A stretch of 64,000 nucleotides of DNA, taken from assembly GCF_018139145.2 (NCBI RefSeq), contig NC_059475.1:8487937-8551936 (forward strand). Reading direction: 5' to 3'. The notes under the pieces were generated by a model, which was not told the origin of the DNA, ran no database searches, and worked only from the letters and a program-made list of their open reading frames with translations. Below are positions 39,218 through 51,819 of this stretch, in pieces. This stretch comes from Gymnogyps californianus (lineage: Eukaryota > Chordata > Aves > Accipitriformes > Cathartidae). How positions within the stretch are numbered: the first letter of the stretch is position 1; every line of letters begins with the position of its first letter. A program made the position numbers and the translations under genes.

Positions 39218-41709
39218 TTGATTGGACATTAATGTGCTGAACACTGCAAACTAGAAAATACATGATAGATACAGATCTATGACAACAATGCCACATAAGC
39301 AAATGTCTATTTGGTGTGGCGATTCACTGTGCAAAATTTTTCCCAAGATACACTGCATTAAGCCAGGAGAATATTTTAACACACTTTAAAACAAAAACAA
39401 AATCAACATGGGCAAACAGACTACAATTTAAGAAAGCAAACCTGTTCAGGAGAAGAGCTGAAACCAACATATTGAAGTATGTATCATTAGGCAAAGACTG
39501 AATTGCTATCCCTCACTTTAATCTTTCCAGAATTAAGACCAAATAGGAAAGATGCTATTCTTATGATTTGCAGGACTGTTACTGATGAAGATACCTTGCT
39601 GATGGTTGAGCATCTTTCTATCCACAGTTTTTGTAACCCATTGTCATCAAAACCAGCAAGCAAAAATGTTAATGAACAACAAATGTTTTTTCAAATGATA
39701 GAATATCTTCTCTATACCAAGAGTTTAGGTTAGCTTCCAGAAATCATCAGTGTTTATTTATTTATGTAACAATTTTGTATTTCTTGCTTATACAAATAAC
39801 ATCCAGCAGCCTGCTGAAGAACTGGCAAAATACGGTAATTTCTGGTCTGTGGATTTGCAGAGGTCACTGGCTACTTCAGATTTATATTTATACCACCTTT
39901 ATGTGATTGCCCCTGTAGAATAATGTGACCAAAAGTTTCCGTTAAAATGTAGTATACTGTCTCTCTCTTCCTAGGAAAGGAAATAATTTGCGATTTGCAA
40001 GTCAGCTTTAGTATTTCAGGGGTGGATATAATAACAAAGTTTAGGGACTGATGTGTAGGCAGTGTTCTTTTACCTCAGATCACTTATGTTATTCCTCAGA
40101 AAGGAAATTCTGTAGTATAGCACTATTTTATCGTTATCCATCGTGAGACTTTGTAGGTAAAACTGAAGTTCCCTGATTCCATGGGGATAGATCATTTTGG
40201 CCTGTGCACAAGTAGCGGCTTTGAAAAGAGACCAGTCCCCAGGATTTAATGCCATCTGGCCCATAAGGTGGAGAAGGGAGGGGGTGTAAAGGTACCATGG
40301 GATCAGTGGATTTAGGCCTTGTAACCTGAGCAGATTGGGCTATGCAGAACAGGCCACAGCTTACTTTATGTAGCCGTCAAAAAAACAGAATTCAGATTAT
40401 TCTTTGATGGGAGTAGGAAACGTTCATCTTTCATATCTGTTTCATAGGCATCTCTGTGGCTAGGAAATATGCTGTTACTGAAATGTGGGTTCATGAAAGC
40501 AATTGGTGTATTGATCACCATTTTAACAAACCAGTGTGTTAGTACAATGCATAGACTTTTCTAACATATCTAGGGATGTTTCCCGTCTCTCTGCTCCTAA
40601 TTACTTTATAAATTGTTACTATCAAATAGTTTACCAGTATTTAAATTGACCTTTCATAATAAGCATCGGTCGTATAGTTTATGAAAGAAGTGTAGAATGT
40701 ACAAAATGCTTTAAAATTAATAAAAAATACAAAACTGTAACTTGGAGCTACAGAGCTAATTCTTCATACTTGGAATGGGTATTTTGAGGTGATTGGTCTT
40801 GATACCCCTGAAGGTATGATGGGTATAGCACCTACAGCCATCAAGAGCAAGAGTATACCAGCTGTCCAGGCAGCTTTAAGATAACTACTTCTTATTTTAA
40901 AGAAATGTTTTGCTTTTTAGCACAGATTTGCCTCTTTTTTTTGCTCATTAAGTACTGACATCATCAAAGCATTTAAGAACATTTTGTCCTGAGTTACCTC
41001 TGAAGATCTCTGTTGTGACCTTTGAATGTTGCTTTCTGCTATGTAAAATTAAGTAAAGAAAACTATGTGGAAAACAGCTTGTTTAAGGCACATGATGGTA
41101 CATTGTTGCACAAGACATAACGCATCACTTACAAATCACAAATATATTGAGAAATGGTAATGCAACTTGAAGCTTTACATTCATATGTTGTGTAGAGAGG
41201 AACTTTTAGAAAGAAAAATACTGGAGAAAATGCTTTGGTTTTCCATGTTGTTTGACTGATGACCAAAATGAATAATTTTGTGAGTTGTGCTTGCTCAAAA
41301 TATTGGAGGTGATTATGCCTAAGTGTATTAAAAAACAAGGTTTTCAGAACCCAAACAAAAGCTGGGCATCTGACTCATAGTAGAAGTCAGTGAGAGGAGC
41401 TTAACTGCCACATAGCTTGTAAATATCTCTGATATGAGCAAATGCTTATGTTCTGAAGATTTAGGAAAATATGAATTTAGTGCTGAGTTAGCCTTTTTGT
41501 GGTTTCTCCTTGTCAAATGTATGTTTTCTTTAGACAGAAATTTCAGGTCTTTTTTTTTTTAAAGAAAAAAGCCCTCTAATGTAATTTCTAAGTATTGATG
41601 ACCTATTTTTTCCCTGCAGTTTGTCATTGAGAAGACCAAGTCTTACTCTATGAACATTAATTACCTTTTTCATCACATAGGATGTGTATTTTGTTTCCAT
41701 GTCTTACAG

Positions 41710-41818
41710 AATAAAGCAATTATGGAACGTGTAACAAACTTGTCAGATATGGTAGTTGGTCTTGAATCATTTATTGGCTCTGAGAGAGAAACCAATCCAT
41801 TATACAAGGATTACCACG
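41710..41818 (+). CDS. ELP4: ELP4 exon 8 (internal, 36 codons plus 1 nt)
   Basis: Internal coding exon. The acceptor is TTTCCATGTCTTACAG and the donor is CACG|GTAAGT, a near-consensus site. It enters in phase 0 and ends with a single G that joins GT of exon 9 to give Gly. The peptide begins [20 protein letters not shown] and ends [16 protein letters not shown]. The [23 protein letters not shown] stretch is essentially invariant in vertebrate ELP4 as I recall it, so the call is firm. A 14.4 kb intron separates it from exon 7, the longest fully contained intron in the window. Confidence 0.98.
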
Positions 41819-42439
41819 GTAAGTTCCATCTTTAGCAATGCAAAAAGTCTGCCCTGAGTGTTTCTAGGGCACTTAGCGGCTTACCTTCCAATTGGGTATC
41901 TGCTATAAAGTAGCATTTGATTTCATTTTAGAATATACCTCTTAAATGTTTCTCCTTGCTAACCAGTCTTGAGTTAGGAAAATTTTCAGTAAAGTGCATT
42001 AAGGCTGCAAAGGAAACATGGCAACTCCTTGCATGTTGTCAAGCCATATTACTGAGGCATGGCTCAATCAGATGTACATCTCAACAGGCAGGCTTTGGGG
42101 AATTCACATGCAGAGGAGGCTTGGCAATCATCTGACCAGTGAGCTGAACTTGTCATGAAATCAATACTTTTGATCTGCCAAGTTTTAAATAGAGAACACG
42201 GAAAAACATGTATTATATTAAGGTGAATAAACTGCTAAATGATGTGCTATGTAAACTTTATCTAAAAATAATGTTCTATTTTTCAGCTTTAAGTTATAGC
42301 ACTTACCCATTTAAGAAAATGAATGTGGATATGTGTGGCATGTAAAATATGAAACTAGTTTTGGTTAAAAGTCATGTAGCCTTTCAACTGATTTATCTTC
42401 AAAATGTGTAATAGTGTTTAATCTTGCATTTTGTTTCCC

Positions 42440-42960
42440 AAAGATTTTGTTAGCTGTTGCAGCAGAACTATTTAAATTTTAAAAGATAGATTAGAAGTTA
42501 TGCATAGCCAAAGCAGTGAATAACAAACAGTTTTAGCTAATCTGGAGCGGTGCTCTGAGTGTGCATAAATTACAGCTATTATTATTGTGATACTACTGTA
42601 GTTCCATGGAAACCTTCAGTTGAAAGTAAACTGCTTATCCGAAACGTGCTGTAAATATGTGAGAATGTGGCAGTGTTTTCCATAGCAGGATATATAGAAA
42701 AAGAAGCAAAGATGGTGTTGAGACACCACTGTGTGTATGCAGGCTGTAATTAATAAATCAGAGAAAAATCTTTTTGACTATGAAAATAGTGCACATTTCA
42801 TTATCTGAAAAAAGGTGAATGAAAAACAATCCGTGAACAAAAGCTAGAATAATTTGCCTAATTATTTTTCCAACTGTATTATCGTGATGTGGCATTTGTT
42901 TATGCTAACATAATTCTGTCAATTTGATACTCCTTTTCTCAGTACTGAAGAGATCCTTTA
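42440..42960. promoter_or_regulatory. Candidate conserved noncoding block, intron 8
   Basis: The block is rich in complex words and homeodomain cores (for example GCTGTAATTAATAAATC and GCCTAATTATTTTTCC) with few homopolymers. It includes the GGTGT/ACACC inverted pair at 42713-42728. It is called from sequence texture and its place in the ELP4 3' half. No alignment was run. Confidence 0.3.
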
Positions 42961-44039
42961 AGACAATGTGTGTTTTAGCAGTTATTTCCTGGTTTCCTGT
43001 AAAAATGCATGCTAAATCTTTTTTGGTACTACTTAATAAAAATTATATGCCAATATACATAGCTTGTGATGTTTAGGCACCCTTAATTTAACATTCTAAA
43101 AATAGATATTTTTAATGGTTTTAACTTTGTGGATTCTTTTTGCTTAAGAATATTTTTAAGGTGATTTATTTACTGCAGATGATGGAAGATTTTGACGTTA
43201 CTCAGGAGAAGTTTGATTAAATTATTGCATTATTTATTGAATCCTGCGTTAATAATTTTATTAAGCTGCCTGCAAATTTAAATGGTTGAAAAGTCAATAA
43301 AATAACAAAAGAATGATATAGATGATCCTTAAATAAAATTTTTAGAATACTGTATATAAGCAACCTTGTGTTATACCTGCTGTTCCTATGTATAATAATA
43401 ATATTTTGAGCTCAAAAGCCAAACAAATAATTATTGTATGTCACCAGACTGGAGGCAGGGATAGAAGGTTTCAAAGTGTAAAAATAGTTTTCTAATATTA
43501 TTGAGAATTTTTTTGATTAGTACCCATAAAAACTATGCTTTTGAAAGTGTTTCAGTTTTAGGAAACTTTCTTCCCTTATTCTTCCTTTTAAAAAAATAAA
43601 TAAAACCCTGAAAAAATACTTGCCTTATTTTAAATTAGGGGTTTAGTGTTTGGGGTTTTTCTCACAGCTGCCATTTTCAAGTAAGATATCTTTTCTAAAT
43701 GTTCAGCATTTCCATTTAGACACTGGCTTTATGAATAGCAAATATAGGCTAGTAATTGAGAAGCCCTGTAGAATTTTCCTGGTTTTCAGATGTGGAAAAT
43801 CACCCTTAGGTTGTTCAGAAACTATATTAGGCTGCACAAAAACCATCCAGCGTCCTTGTCAGAAAAAATCAGCTTGAGTTGCAGCTGACAGAATGCAGAG
43901 CTTGCAGTGCACCTAGTACTGGTAAAAACATCTGAACAGCTATGTAAGCCTCCTGCATGAAGAAAACATATTTATTCTAGGATGGCATAGGGGTTAAAAT
44001 TTATTGAAAAGCATGATCTAAATTGGTATTTTCCAGAAA

Positions 44040-44420
44040 CTTTTTAAAAGTCATTTTCAGGGCGCAAAACGAAGTACTTCTCATTAGAGCTTCAGTGGTT
44101 ATCAGTAACCCATAAGCCTTGTTTTGCTGGCTGCTTACTGGTGCATTTAATAAAATAAAGATCACTCAGTGGTGCCGTGGGCAGCATGCAAGGTGATAGC
44201 CATATTTGCTTACTGTAAATACAAGAGAAAATCACACACAAACCGGCTGTAGTTTTGACAAGTATTAAGATCCCTCTTTACATCTGTACTTCTGTACCAA
44301 AGTGCAATTAGTTTTCCTCGCACAAGGATTTCTGTTTATCTTATTCTGCTTGATTACTTGAGTATAATCGCACTGTTTGCTTCATTGCTCCTGGTAGTAA
44401 GCTCCAGTTTAAAAAGGGGA
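44040..44420. promoter_or_regulatory. Candidate conserved noncoding block upstream of exon 9
   Basis: A mixed-composition stretch with motifs such as GGTTATCAGTAACC (an exact 6 bp inverted repeat, GGTTAT/AG... reading imperfectly), GTGCAATTAG and TTGATTACTTGAG. It differs in texture from the AT-rich flanks. Regulatory status is a guess from texture and position. Confidence 0.25.
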
Positions 44421-44523
44421 GGATGAGTGTGTGTAAATATACAGGATTCTGCTGTAATTTATGCATCTGGATGACAGCGTTTTCTTAATTTTTTTTCCCT
44501 CCTTTACTCTTTCTTTCCACAAG

Positions 44524-44630
44524 GTTTGGTTCATGTACATCAGATTCCTCGGCTTAATAGCTTGATCTGTGATGTGTCAGACACGAAGGACCTTGCTTTT
44601 AGATTAAAAAGGAAGCTGTTCGCCATTGAG
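44524..44630 (+). CDS. ELP4: ELP4 exon 9 (internal, 2 nt plus 35 codons)
   Basis: Last ELP4 exon in the window. The acceptor is CTTTCCACAAG and the donor is GAG|GTAAGA. The first two bases complete a Gly codon with exon 8, and it ends in phase 0. The peptide reads [20 protein letters not shown] and then [15 protein letters not shown]. The H-IPRLN-LICD and KDLAF-LKRKLF-IE motifs match the C-terminal part of the ELP4 RecA-like domain. In human ELP4 the next and final exon encodes a short tail beginning with an RLHLPPD-like motif. I looked for such a segment downstream and did not find one, so it must lie beyond position 64000 or have been missed by eye. Confidence 0.97.
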
Positions 44631-45399
44631 GTAAGAGAAACAGTTTTGTTTCACTATTTAGAACGCAAAAGGTGGAGCTAATCCCATCTCTTATGTTTCG
44701 TTTTGTGAAATACATAAAATATGCATCAGATGTTGTAAATTCATTTCATTCTGGTTTTGCTGTTCAGAACAGTTTTATAAAATATTGTAATATGCCTTCT
44801 AATTAAAAATGTCTCATTTGCTGCACTAAATCAGTCCGTTATAAATAGTTTATTTTGGTTTAAAATGTACATAGAAAGTAGGCCACAACCTTCAATAACA
44901 AAGCGTGACATGTTTCTAAGGATGTCAGGAGCATATTTAATTAAATGTTAATGACTTGCTCTTACTTGTGTTAGTGGGTGGGAAAGTAGCTACATGTTAT
45001 TACCCCAGTAGAGGGATTTTAATGTATAATGCTGCCTAAAATTGTGTGTGGTATGAGGGATAAGTGTCCTTATCAGTATTCAGAAACCATTTTCTTTGCA
45101 TTACTGAAATCACCTTTCGCTCTTTTATGTCATTTTAAACACAGTATCATTTACACTAATGTCCTTAAGTAAATTTCCTACTAAATTTAAACTTTTTTCT
45201 GTGACCTTTATGCAGACAGTCCTGATAGAAGGCAGTAATACAAAAGATGTATTTCATTTTAATCTTGCTAAAGAGCAAATGAACATAGCACTATTAAGCA
45301 ATTACAGCTGATGTATTTATTAACCAAGTAATGCTTAGAGATGGAAGATGGCTTTCGGAGTGATGTGGTAGTCATCGGTACAGTCTGGGCAAATTTTTT

Positions 45400-45960
45400 T
45401 TAACAAAGACATAAAACAGCCAAGCATCCCTGACAAACCATTTTGTTTAATCTCTTTTCAAATGAAAAGCTCTTAAGCAGGCCACTTGTCTTAACTGCTT
45501 GAAACCATAAAAAGAGAGAATTGCCACCAATAAATTAGCATATTTTTTACTCCATCACCAAATGATGGTCAATGTGGCTTGGCACTGCTTTGGTGTTTGG
45601 GACTTCACCCTTAAGTGACCACTTTGGCCCTTATTTGACCCTCTGCCCTTTTTAGCTGGCCACTTGATAAGGTAACTTAAGGGTTCTCTCTCTTCGTTGC
45701 CCCCTCCCCTTCACAATTGCAAGTAGCCCTAACCTATAAATCATTGAAAGGGCCCTATCAAGTGACAAATTAAGGTGCCCTCCTCCTAATTAATGGTCAT
45801 CAATGTCTTTAATTATCTAATCCTATTGAGAGTAGTTAATAGTTAATCAGGCAGCCAGTTCTTCATACAGGTCATCTCTGCATGAGTGCTAGAAGTTTCT
45901 CAACTAGAGGTATCCTCTTCAGAAGCCACTTAAAGGCAAATACGTGAAGGAGGGCTTTTT
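45400..45960. promoter_or_regulatory. Candidate enhancer with NKX2-type, OTX-type and homeodomain sites
   Basis: A 560 bp block without long homopolymers in intron 9. TTAAGTG or TCAAGTG, the NKX2 core, occurs at 45611-45617, 45661-45667 (reverse), 45758-45764 and 45927-45933 (reverse). CACTTGATA at 45661 and TATCAAGTG at 45756 form an exact inverted pair. TCTAATCCTATT (OTX type) is at 45816-45827. GCATGAGTGC at 45880-45889 equals the right half of the PAX6 paired-domain consensus. It is the best-looking conserved noncoding element in the window. Confidence 0.5.
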
Positions 45961-47569
45961 TCCCGAAGACATTCCTTTATAATGTTTCTCACTTCCCAGA
46001 GAACGCAGTTAGTGAAACCAGGCATTGTGAGGTATTAAACCATTTTAACAACTGCTTTTGAGCAGTACATTAGAAACAAAAACCTTAATAGTCTGTGTTT
46101 GTCCTTAAAATACAAATGTTCTTACTTTTTTCAGAAATGCAGAGAAGCGTGCACCCTCATTTCACAGCATAGTAAATTCTCATTTATTATAGCTATGAAT
46201 TAGAATATTTGGGGGTTTTTTCCTCACTATGAATCGTGACTCAGAATATAATTTTTTCTGTCAGCTGTATTTGGGATTCTAATTTGTAATGTAATTTGGA
46301 AGGAAAAAAAAAAAACCTTCGCAGGAGGCTCTGTAAAAAGAATTGAATTAGCCATGGGGCAGAAGCATTGGAAACAGGGATGTAGTGGAACTCTTTGAAA
46401 CAACCTGTTGCCCTAGACATGCGTAGATGACCCACTTGTATAATTTCTCCCTTCATTGCTTAGCTGCAGCCCCTTTTGAATAACTTCAGGTTTTGTTAGA
46501 GATATGCTTTCTAGAAGCCGAACTGACACAAACTAGCCCTTTTTGAACATGTTAGATCACTGTCCTACTGTGATCTTCCTGTACACATTTCACTAATCTA
46601 TAATACATGTGTTTTTCTTCCTCATACCATTAGGGGAGGCAGACTACAGCTAGGCTGACTAGAGCAATGAGGCCAATAAGAAAATGGGAGCAAGGGAAAA
46701 CTGAATTAAGAAGGGATGTGAATACAGTCTTCTAAAACGGGTTTCTGCAGTTAGAATGTGATGAGTCAGCAGTCAGGTTTGGTTCTGGTGGTAAAAACAT
46801 AAAGCAGCACGACAGTGTGTGTTACAAGCAACAGTGTGCTTTATACAAGTACAACTAAGTTTATGACTTTTTAGTACGTAGCTTAAATGTGAAATGAAAA
46901 TATATTTTGAGTATGTTACACTTTTTTGAAAGCTTCTGCTTAGTTATATACACAATTTAGGGTAAAAATATTGACCTCTACTTAAAGTGCCACTTTAAAA
47001 TCAAATTACATAAGAAAAGTTAGAAATAAAAAACCTATGATTTATGACAAAATTTCTCCAAAAAGGATTTTCATCACTAGACCATTCTTTTTTTACAGTT
47101 TAAAATAAGGGCATGGGACATGGATTTTCTCATCTCTGGATTGCTCACCAGTTAAATAACTCTTTATGGTTTGGCCCTCATCAGTAAAAAACCTTATACG
47201 TCAAATCTGTTTTATTAGATTGCAGTTTTGGGGGGGGACTCCGCCTCTTATAGTCTGCAGGATCATTTAACTGTTTCAGTTTTTCTTGTGCATTCTTCAT
47301 CAAAATAAGATTGACTGGAATGTATTCTAAAGGGATTTTTTTAAAATTCAGGATGAAAATGTTTTTTAATGAATATTTATGAGTGTTCATTTTCCATTTG
47401 TAAATTATGAGGTAGACCCTTTCCAGGAAAACGTACATGTTTATGGTAAGAGGTGCAGTAGCTATATCAAGCTTTCCCAAATCTTCACACATTAGTTACT
47501 AGCAATATGTTATTATATGCAATATTATCAGAGATCTATCTTATGTGCATACCACTTTAACGGACACAA

Positions 47570-48030
47570 TTTTGAAGTTAGCCTGTCTAATCCTATTTCT
47601 TCCCACTTTGGAATCTTAATTAGAAGGAGATAAAAACCATCATTTGACTAAATTATTGTCTTGAATCTGTAGCAAAAGGTATAATCCGCAATTGGGCCAA
47701 TTAGTGTACCCCATAGTTAGCTATGCTGAGGCAGGAAACTTGATTAGATCTGACACCAGCCTAGTTCCCACTGTTGTTTTGCCAGGTATGATGGTCAGAC
47801 TTCAAAGGGCTTGAGGCATCAGCAGGGCAAGGTTTGGAGGCCAGCTTAGGTCCGGTCGTTAATCTCTCTGCTAAAACCACAGCAGCCCTCGCACAAAACA
47901 AGCTTACACGACACAATCATGCGGTATTAAAGTTTGGGTTGAGTCATGCCAATTTGCCTTTGATTTTCTGATGATTGACTAAAAGATGGCTACATGACTA
48001 GACACATACTGAAAGTTTACTGATTAGGTA
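47570..48030. promoter_or_regulatory. Candidate enhancer block, intron 9
   Basis: Mixed-composition block. It opens with TCTAATCCTATT (47586-47597), the same OTX-type 12-mer found in the 45.4 kb block. CTTAATTAG, GGCCAATTAGTG, GGTCGTTAATCTC and TGATGATTGAC follow, several of them homeodomain or PBX-type cores. GC content is visibly higher than in the neighbours. Confidence 0.4.
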
Positions 48031-48339
48031 AGTTCCCCAAATATTTGAAATATTTTTTGATTTCTCAGTTAAATGATATGACAACCCATTCATCTTAATG
48101 AAACTTTTCAGCAGAATTGTTCTTGAAGTACTTTTTGCTTTGTTTGTAGCTCTGAATGTAACTTTTATCAACATTTGATAAATTTTGTAGGAACATTAGG
48201 TTCATAGTTTTATTTGATAGAACTTTATCTTTGTTGTCCTAAAGCCTCCTATACCAAAACTAAAGGAATCTGTGCCTAAATTTGATTTTTTCACTCCTCG
48301 AAATTTCTAAGGAAACATTGTTTGTCTTTGTTATTTAGG

Positions 48340-48740
48340 TACATTTTCAATTACTCGCAAAAAGGGAATTTCCTCTTAATTATTTTCCACCTCACCATTG
48401 AGTAAAGCTGTTCCACGGCTGCGATTACATAAGTGTTCCTTTCTTTTGCAGTCTGATTTGTTGAAATATTGCAGTAACAGTGACATGTTTCCATTCTGAG
48501 AAAAGCCTAAGGCTGCTTTAGTATTATTCCAAATGATTGAAATTGCCATCTTGCTGACTTTCCCTTGGGCAGCTTAAGGCCTGTTTACTTTTGTATTTGT
48601 TTCACATGTTCCCTCTGAGTTTGGCTGGCAGGACATCATTACCTGGTTTGACAAGACAGTTGGAGAAGATTCATATTTGATTAACTCCCTTTGTTACTGT
48701 CTGGTCAACGTGAACATCTGAAATTATGTATTTAAAGTTA
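48340..48740. promoter_or_regulatory. Candidate enhancer block, intron 9
   Basis: A non-repetitive stretch with CCTCTTAATTATTTTCC, CCAAATGATTGAAATTGC, CATTACCTGG and TTTGATTAAC, that is, homeodomain and HOX/PBX-like cores, flanked by AT-rich filler. It is called by texture and its place in the presumed PAX6 regulatory domain. Confidence 0.4.
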
Positions 48741-49679
48741 AAACTTCAGATAAATTCAGATAAATGTTTACAAGTAGGAAAGTTTGTGAGGTTTTTTTTT
48801 TAATTCCCTAGTTTTGCTTTACTGCTGATTTTTGAAGTCTTCACATAACAGTCATTTGTTAATAGTGTAGAGAATAAGCTTTTTCCTACAAGTTGTATAA
48901 TATAGTTTGTCTAATAAATAGTTGTTGTGAAATTTTTTTTTTATTTTGATCAATACACAAGTAAGAGCCAGATAATATGATTTTCTTTTTAATGGCTACG
49001 TAACACCTGTGCAAACTAGAATAAACATCTTTAAAAAACAGCTCAGTTTGAAGCCAAGTGTCATATACTATATAAAGAATTGCCACACAGCAAAAATAAG
49101 TAAGTTTCCAGGGCTTCGCGAATGAGTTCAGGAGATTCTTTTCTGAGATGTGCTTCTTAACAGGAGGAGAAGAAAGTCAGAATTAGAGAAGTCCTGTGGC
49201 AGGAAAGTTGCTGGTTTCTCAGTGGCAGGCAGATACAATATGGTACTATGGAGCACTCTGCAGTGCATTTTTCCTAGTGGTAATTCACAGAGTAAAAGGT
49301 TATGTCTTTGGAAGGAAACATAATCACAAAAAATAGCAATTGAGTCTATATAGAATTAAAAATAAATGTATGATTCCAAAGGCATTAAAATAATGTCCTT
49401 TCTTCATCTATCAATAAAGAAAGAAATAAGAAAATTAATGATTGCCAAAATAAGCAAGATGTAATTGCAACTCCAGATATTCATGTGTATGTTATGTGTC
49501 CAGCATTGGTATTTGGAAGAAGACTTAAAACTCTTTTCTTTTAAAATAGTGAATTTGGCGATTAAAAACAGGAAATACGTCTTAGGTAGCTTCCATCTGA
49601 AATCTCTGTATTTCTACTTTTTTTCATGCTATCCCTTTGTATTGTTTATTTTATACAGACTATACTGTGGTAAACTTCT

Positions 49680-50200
49680 TATTTGCAAAGGAGAAGTGCG
49701 ACTAGCCACTGCTATAGATTATTTACCAAAACAGGTGGGTAAGACCAAGTCAGAACTGATGTCTGCAGTGCTTCACTGTGGTATTAGCATAGCACAAGTT
49801 TGGTCCTAAGTGACTCAGGAGATGGTGATGTCACTGAGTGCCAGAACTGTGCTCCTGGAAACATTTTGTAATTATTCATTACACGCATCAAGAACAGGTA
49901 TGAACATAATGGTTTAGGGTTATTCGTGAGCTGTTTCTTCTGGAGGAACAAATCAACCCTGTCACCGGTACATAGGAGATCAGCATATATTTAAAATACG
50001 CACACATGCCATACCAGCCTCTGTATCAGTGACAATTAGAAAGTGTCCACTGTGCCTCTAATAGCATCACTTCTTATAGGCTTCTTCCAAGAAAATTTGA
50101 AGCAGCCTTCATGAATGACTCACCCTAATCCTGATTATATTTCACTGATATTTGTAAAGTTGAGTAATTTTGTAAATAAATAAATGCATTTAAATTAATG
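49680..50200. promoter_or_regulatory. Candidate PAX6-responsive enhancer
   Basis: The block contains CACGCATCA at 49882-49890, which equals positions 6-14 of the PAX6 paired-domain consensus (CACGCWTSA). Directly upstream are TAAT and ATTA five bases apart (49869-49881), a spaced homeodomain pair. It also has TGACTCA (AP-1/MAF half site) at 49811-49817 and CTAATCCT at 50125-50132. A paired site beside homeodomain cores fits PAX6 autoregulation. That this is the local SIMO counterpart is a hypothesis. Confidence 0.45.
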
Positions 50201-51819
50201 AACTATTTTAAACAATATTTTAACAAAAAGAACCTGTGAGCCTGAGAGCTGACAAAAGGCAAAACATTAGTTTATTAGAACTAGTAAGGTGATAGTTCTA
50301 TAGCAATCAGTCAGTAAAATACGGAAAGGAATCCTTGTTTGCTGAGATAGAGTTCACACAATGTAACACCAAAGCTAATATATGCTACACGATACATGTT
50401 GTAATACTGGCAGCTTAGTCAATGTACCTGTGTATATAGATAAAAGCAACTCTGTATTTTAAGATTGTGCACTGGTGACATTACAAGACTTGACCCCGTG
50501 TTAGGGCCTTACAACCTCAGAATGGAACCTGCTTTTACCAAGCCAGAGGGTATCACAGTTGTGACTGCCTGGCTGCCCAGTGCCTGGAGCATGGATGAAA
50601 CTTTACAGGTATTCCTGGTTCAAAGGTGGGACAGAACTTTTCTGAAGTGTTACAGAAAATGTATTTCTTTAATTTTCTAATGTAGTAAAATCTTTGGGGC
50701 CTCTCGTCCCCATGTATTTAAGAACACAAGTACCCTTGGGGCTTACATGGAAAACTTCTCTTTCTCCTCAGCCTGCCTTAAGCAGATAGCATCATACCTG
50801 GCAAACTCTAGTACTGGATCTTCCACTTCAGCTCAGGGACTCAAATACAGGGAACTCTGCATATAAAACTAAACTTTCTGACAGAGAGAGGTAAAACATT
50901 GTAATAAAATTCAGCCGAAATTTATGCCAGTCAAAGCGCTGTTGCATTGATTTTTCCTGTCCATTTTCCCTATGATATTAATAAAGACTTTACCACTGGC
51001 TTATTTAAACATAGTTCAAAAGATAATAATTATAACACCATAATATTTTCTTAATCTAAAATTAATAATACTGCAAAAAGATTCTCCTGCAAAACTAATT
51101 CTGTCATAATTCCAAGCTCCATTTTGCATTATTTCATCTAGTAGCCAGTTCAGGTTCTCTTTACCTGGTATGGTGTACTTCACTGAATTGTTTTGTCAGA
51201 TGCTGTCAAGCCAACCTACCATTGTTAAAGAAAATCAAACTAAATCATTTTGGCATGAGCCTTCCAGGAATAAGGCACAGAATATGAAGGGTTTGATGAA
51301 ATCAAGGATTTGATTTCAATATTGTAAAAGACTGCCTGTCAAAAATGTATTACATTCTTTCAAACAATTTTGAATAAATAAACGTGTTTAAAATTGTGAG
51401 ACAGTACAATTTAGATAAAGTTTTGGGAGATTATTTTTAAATTATAATAACTTGAGGTAAAACAGTACTTGGAGTGCTCCTATTTAAAAAGAAAAAAAAC
51501 CTCTGAATACTAATGGTACATAGAACTGAAATCAAGTAATAAGTTTTATGCGGTATATGGAATTTCAAAACACTTGTATCTTGTGAACATGTGGAAAAAT
51601 TTAATTTGAAAATATCACCTTCTTATTGTGTAATACTGAATAATGTAAATGAAATTATTTTGATACTCTGAAGATGAATACAGGAAGGTACCATTAACTT
51701 TTAGATTGCATATGAAGATTTGTAATATCCTGAAATTTATTTCATAATTAATTTTGTTTTATGGGTTGTTTGACGTTATACAAGTATAACATGAGGGCTC
51801 CATTCAATTTTTCAAAACT

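Larger units (their letters stand above)
27318..41709 (+). other. ELP4: ELP4 intron 7
   Basis: A 14.4 kb intron, mostly AT-rich with few repeats. Supported contents are an (AT)n hairpin tract at 29770-29807, a CTCF-like site at 34403-34416, a MIR-like SINE at about 35575-35740 and a MAF/CRE palindrome at 39204-39217 inside a candidate enhancer. The stretch 28880-29160 is also less AT-rich but shows nothing I can name. Confidence 0.85.
41819..44523 (+). other. ELP4: ELP4 intron 8
   Basis: A 2.7 kb intron. Two stretches, 42440-42960 and 44040-44420, look more like conserved noncoding DNA than the rest because they are motif-rich with few homopolymer runs. A 6 bp inverted repeat with a 4 bp spacer (TGGTGT TGAG ACACCA) lies at 42713-42728. 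No alternative exon is seen. Confidence 0.8.

Noticed and set aside
49465..49809. 114-codon open frame on the + strand
   Set aside because: Hydrophobic, Phe/Tyr/Leu-rich translation typical of AT-rich noncoding DNA; no domain, no start context and no splice partner in the ELP4 frame.
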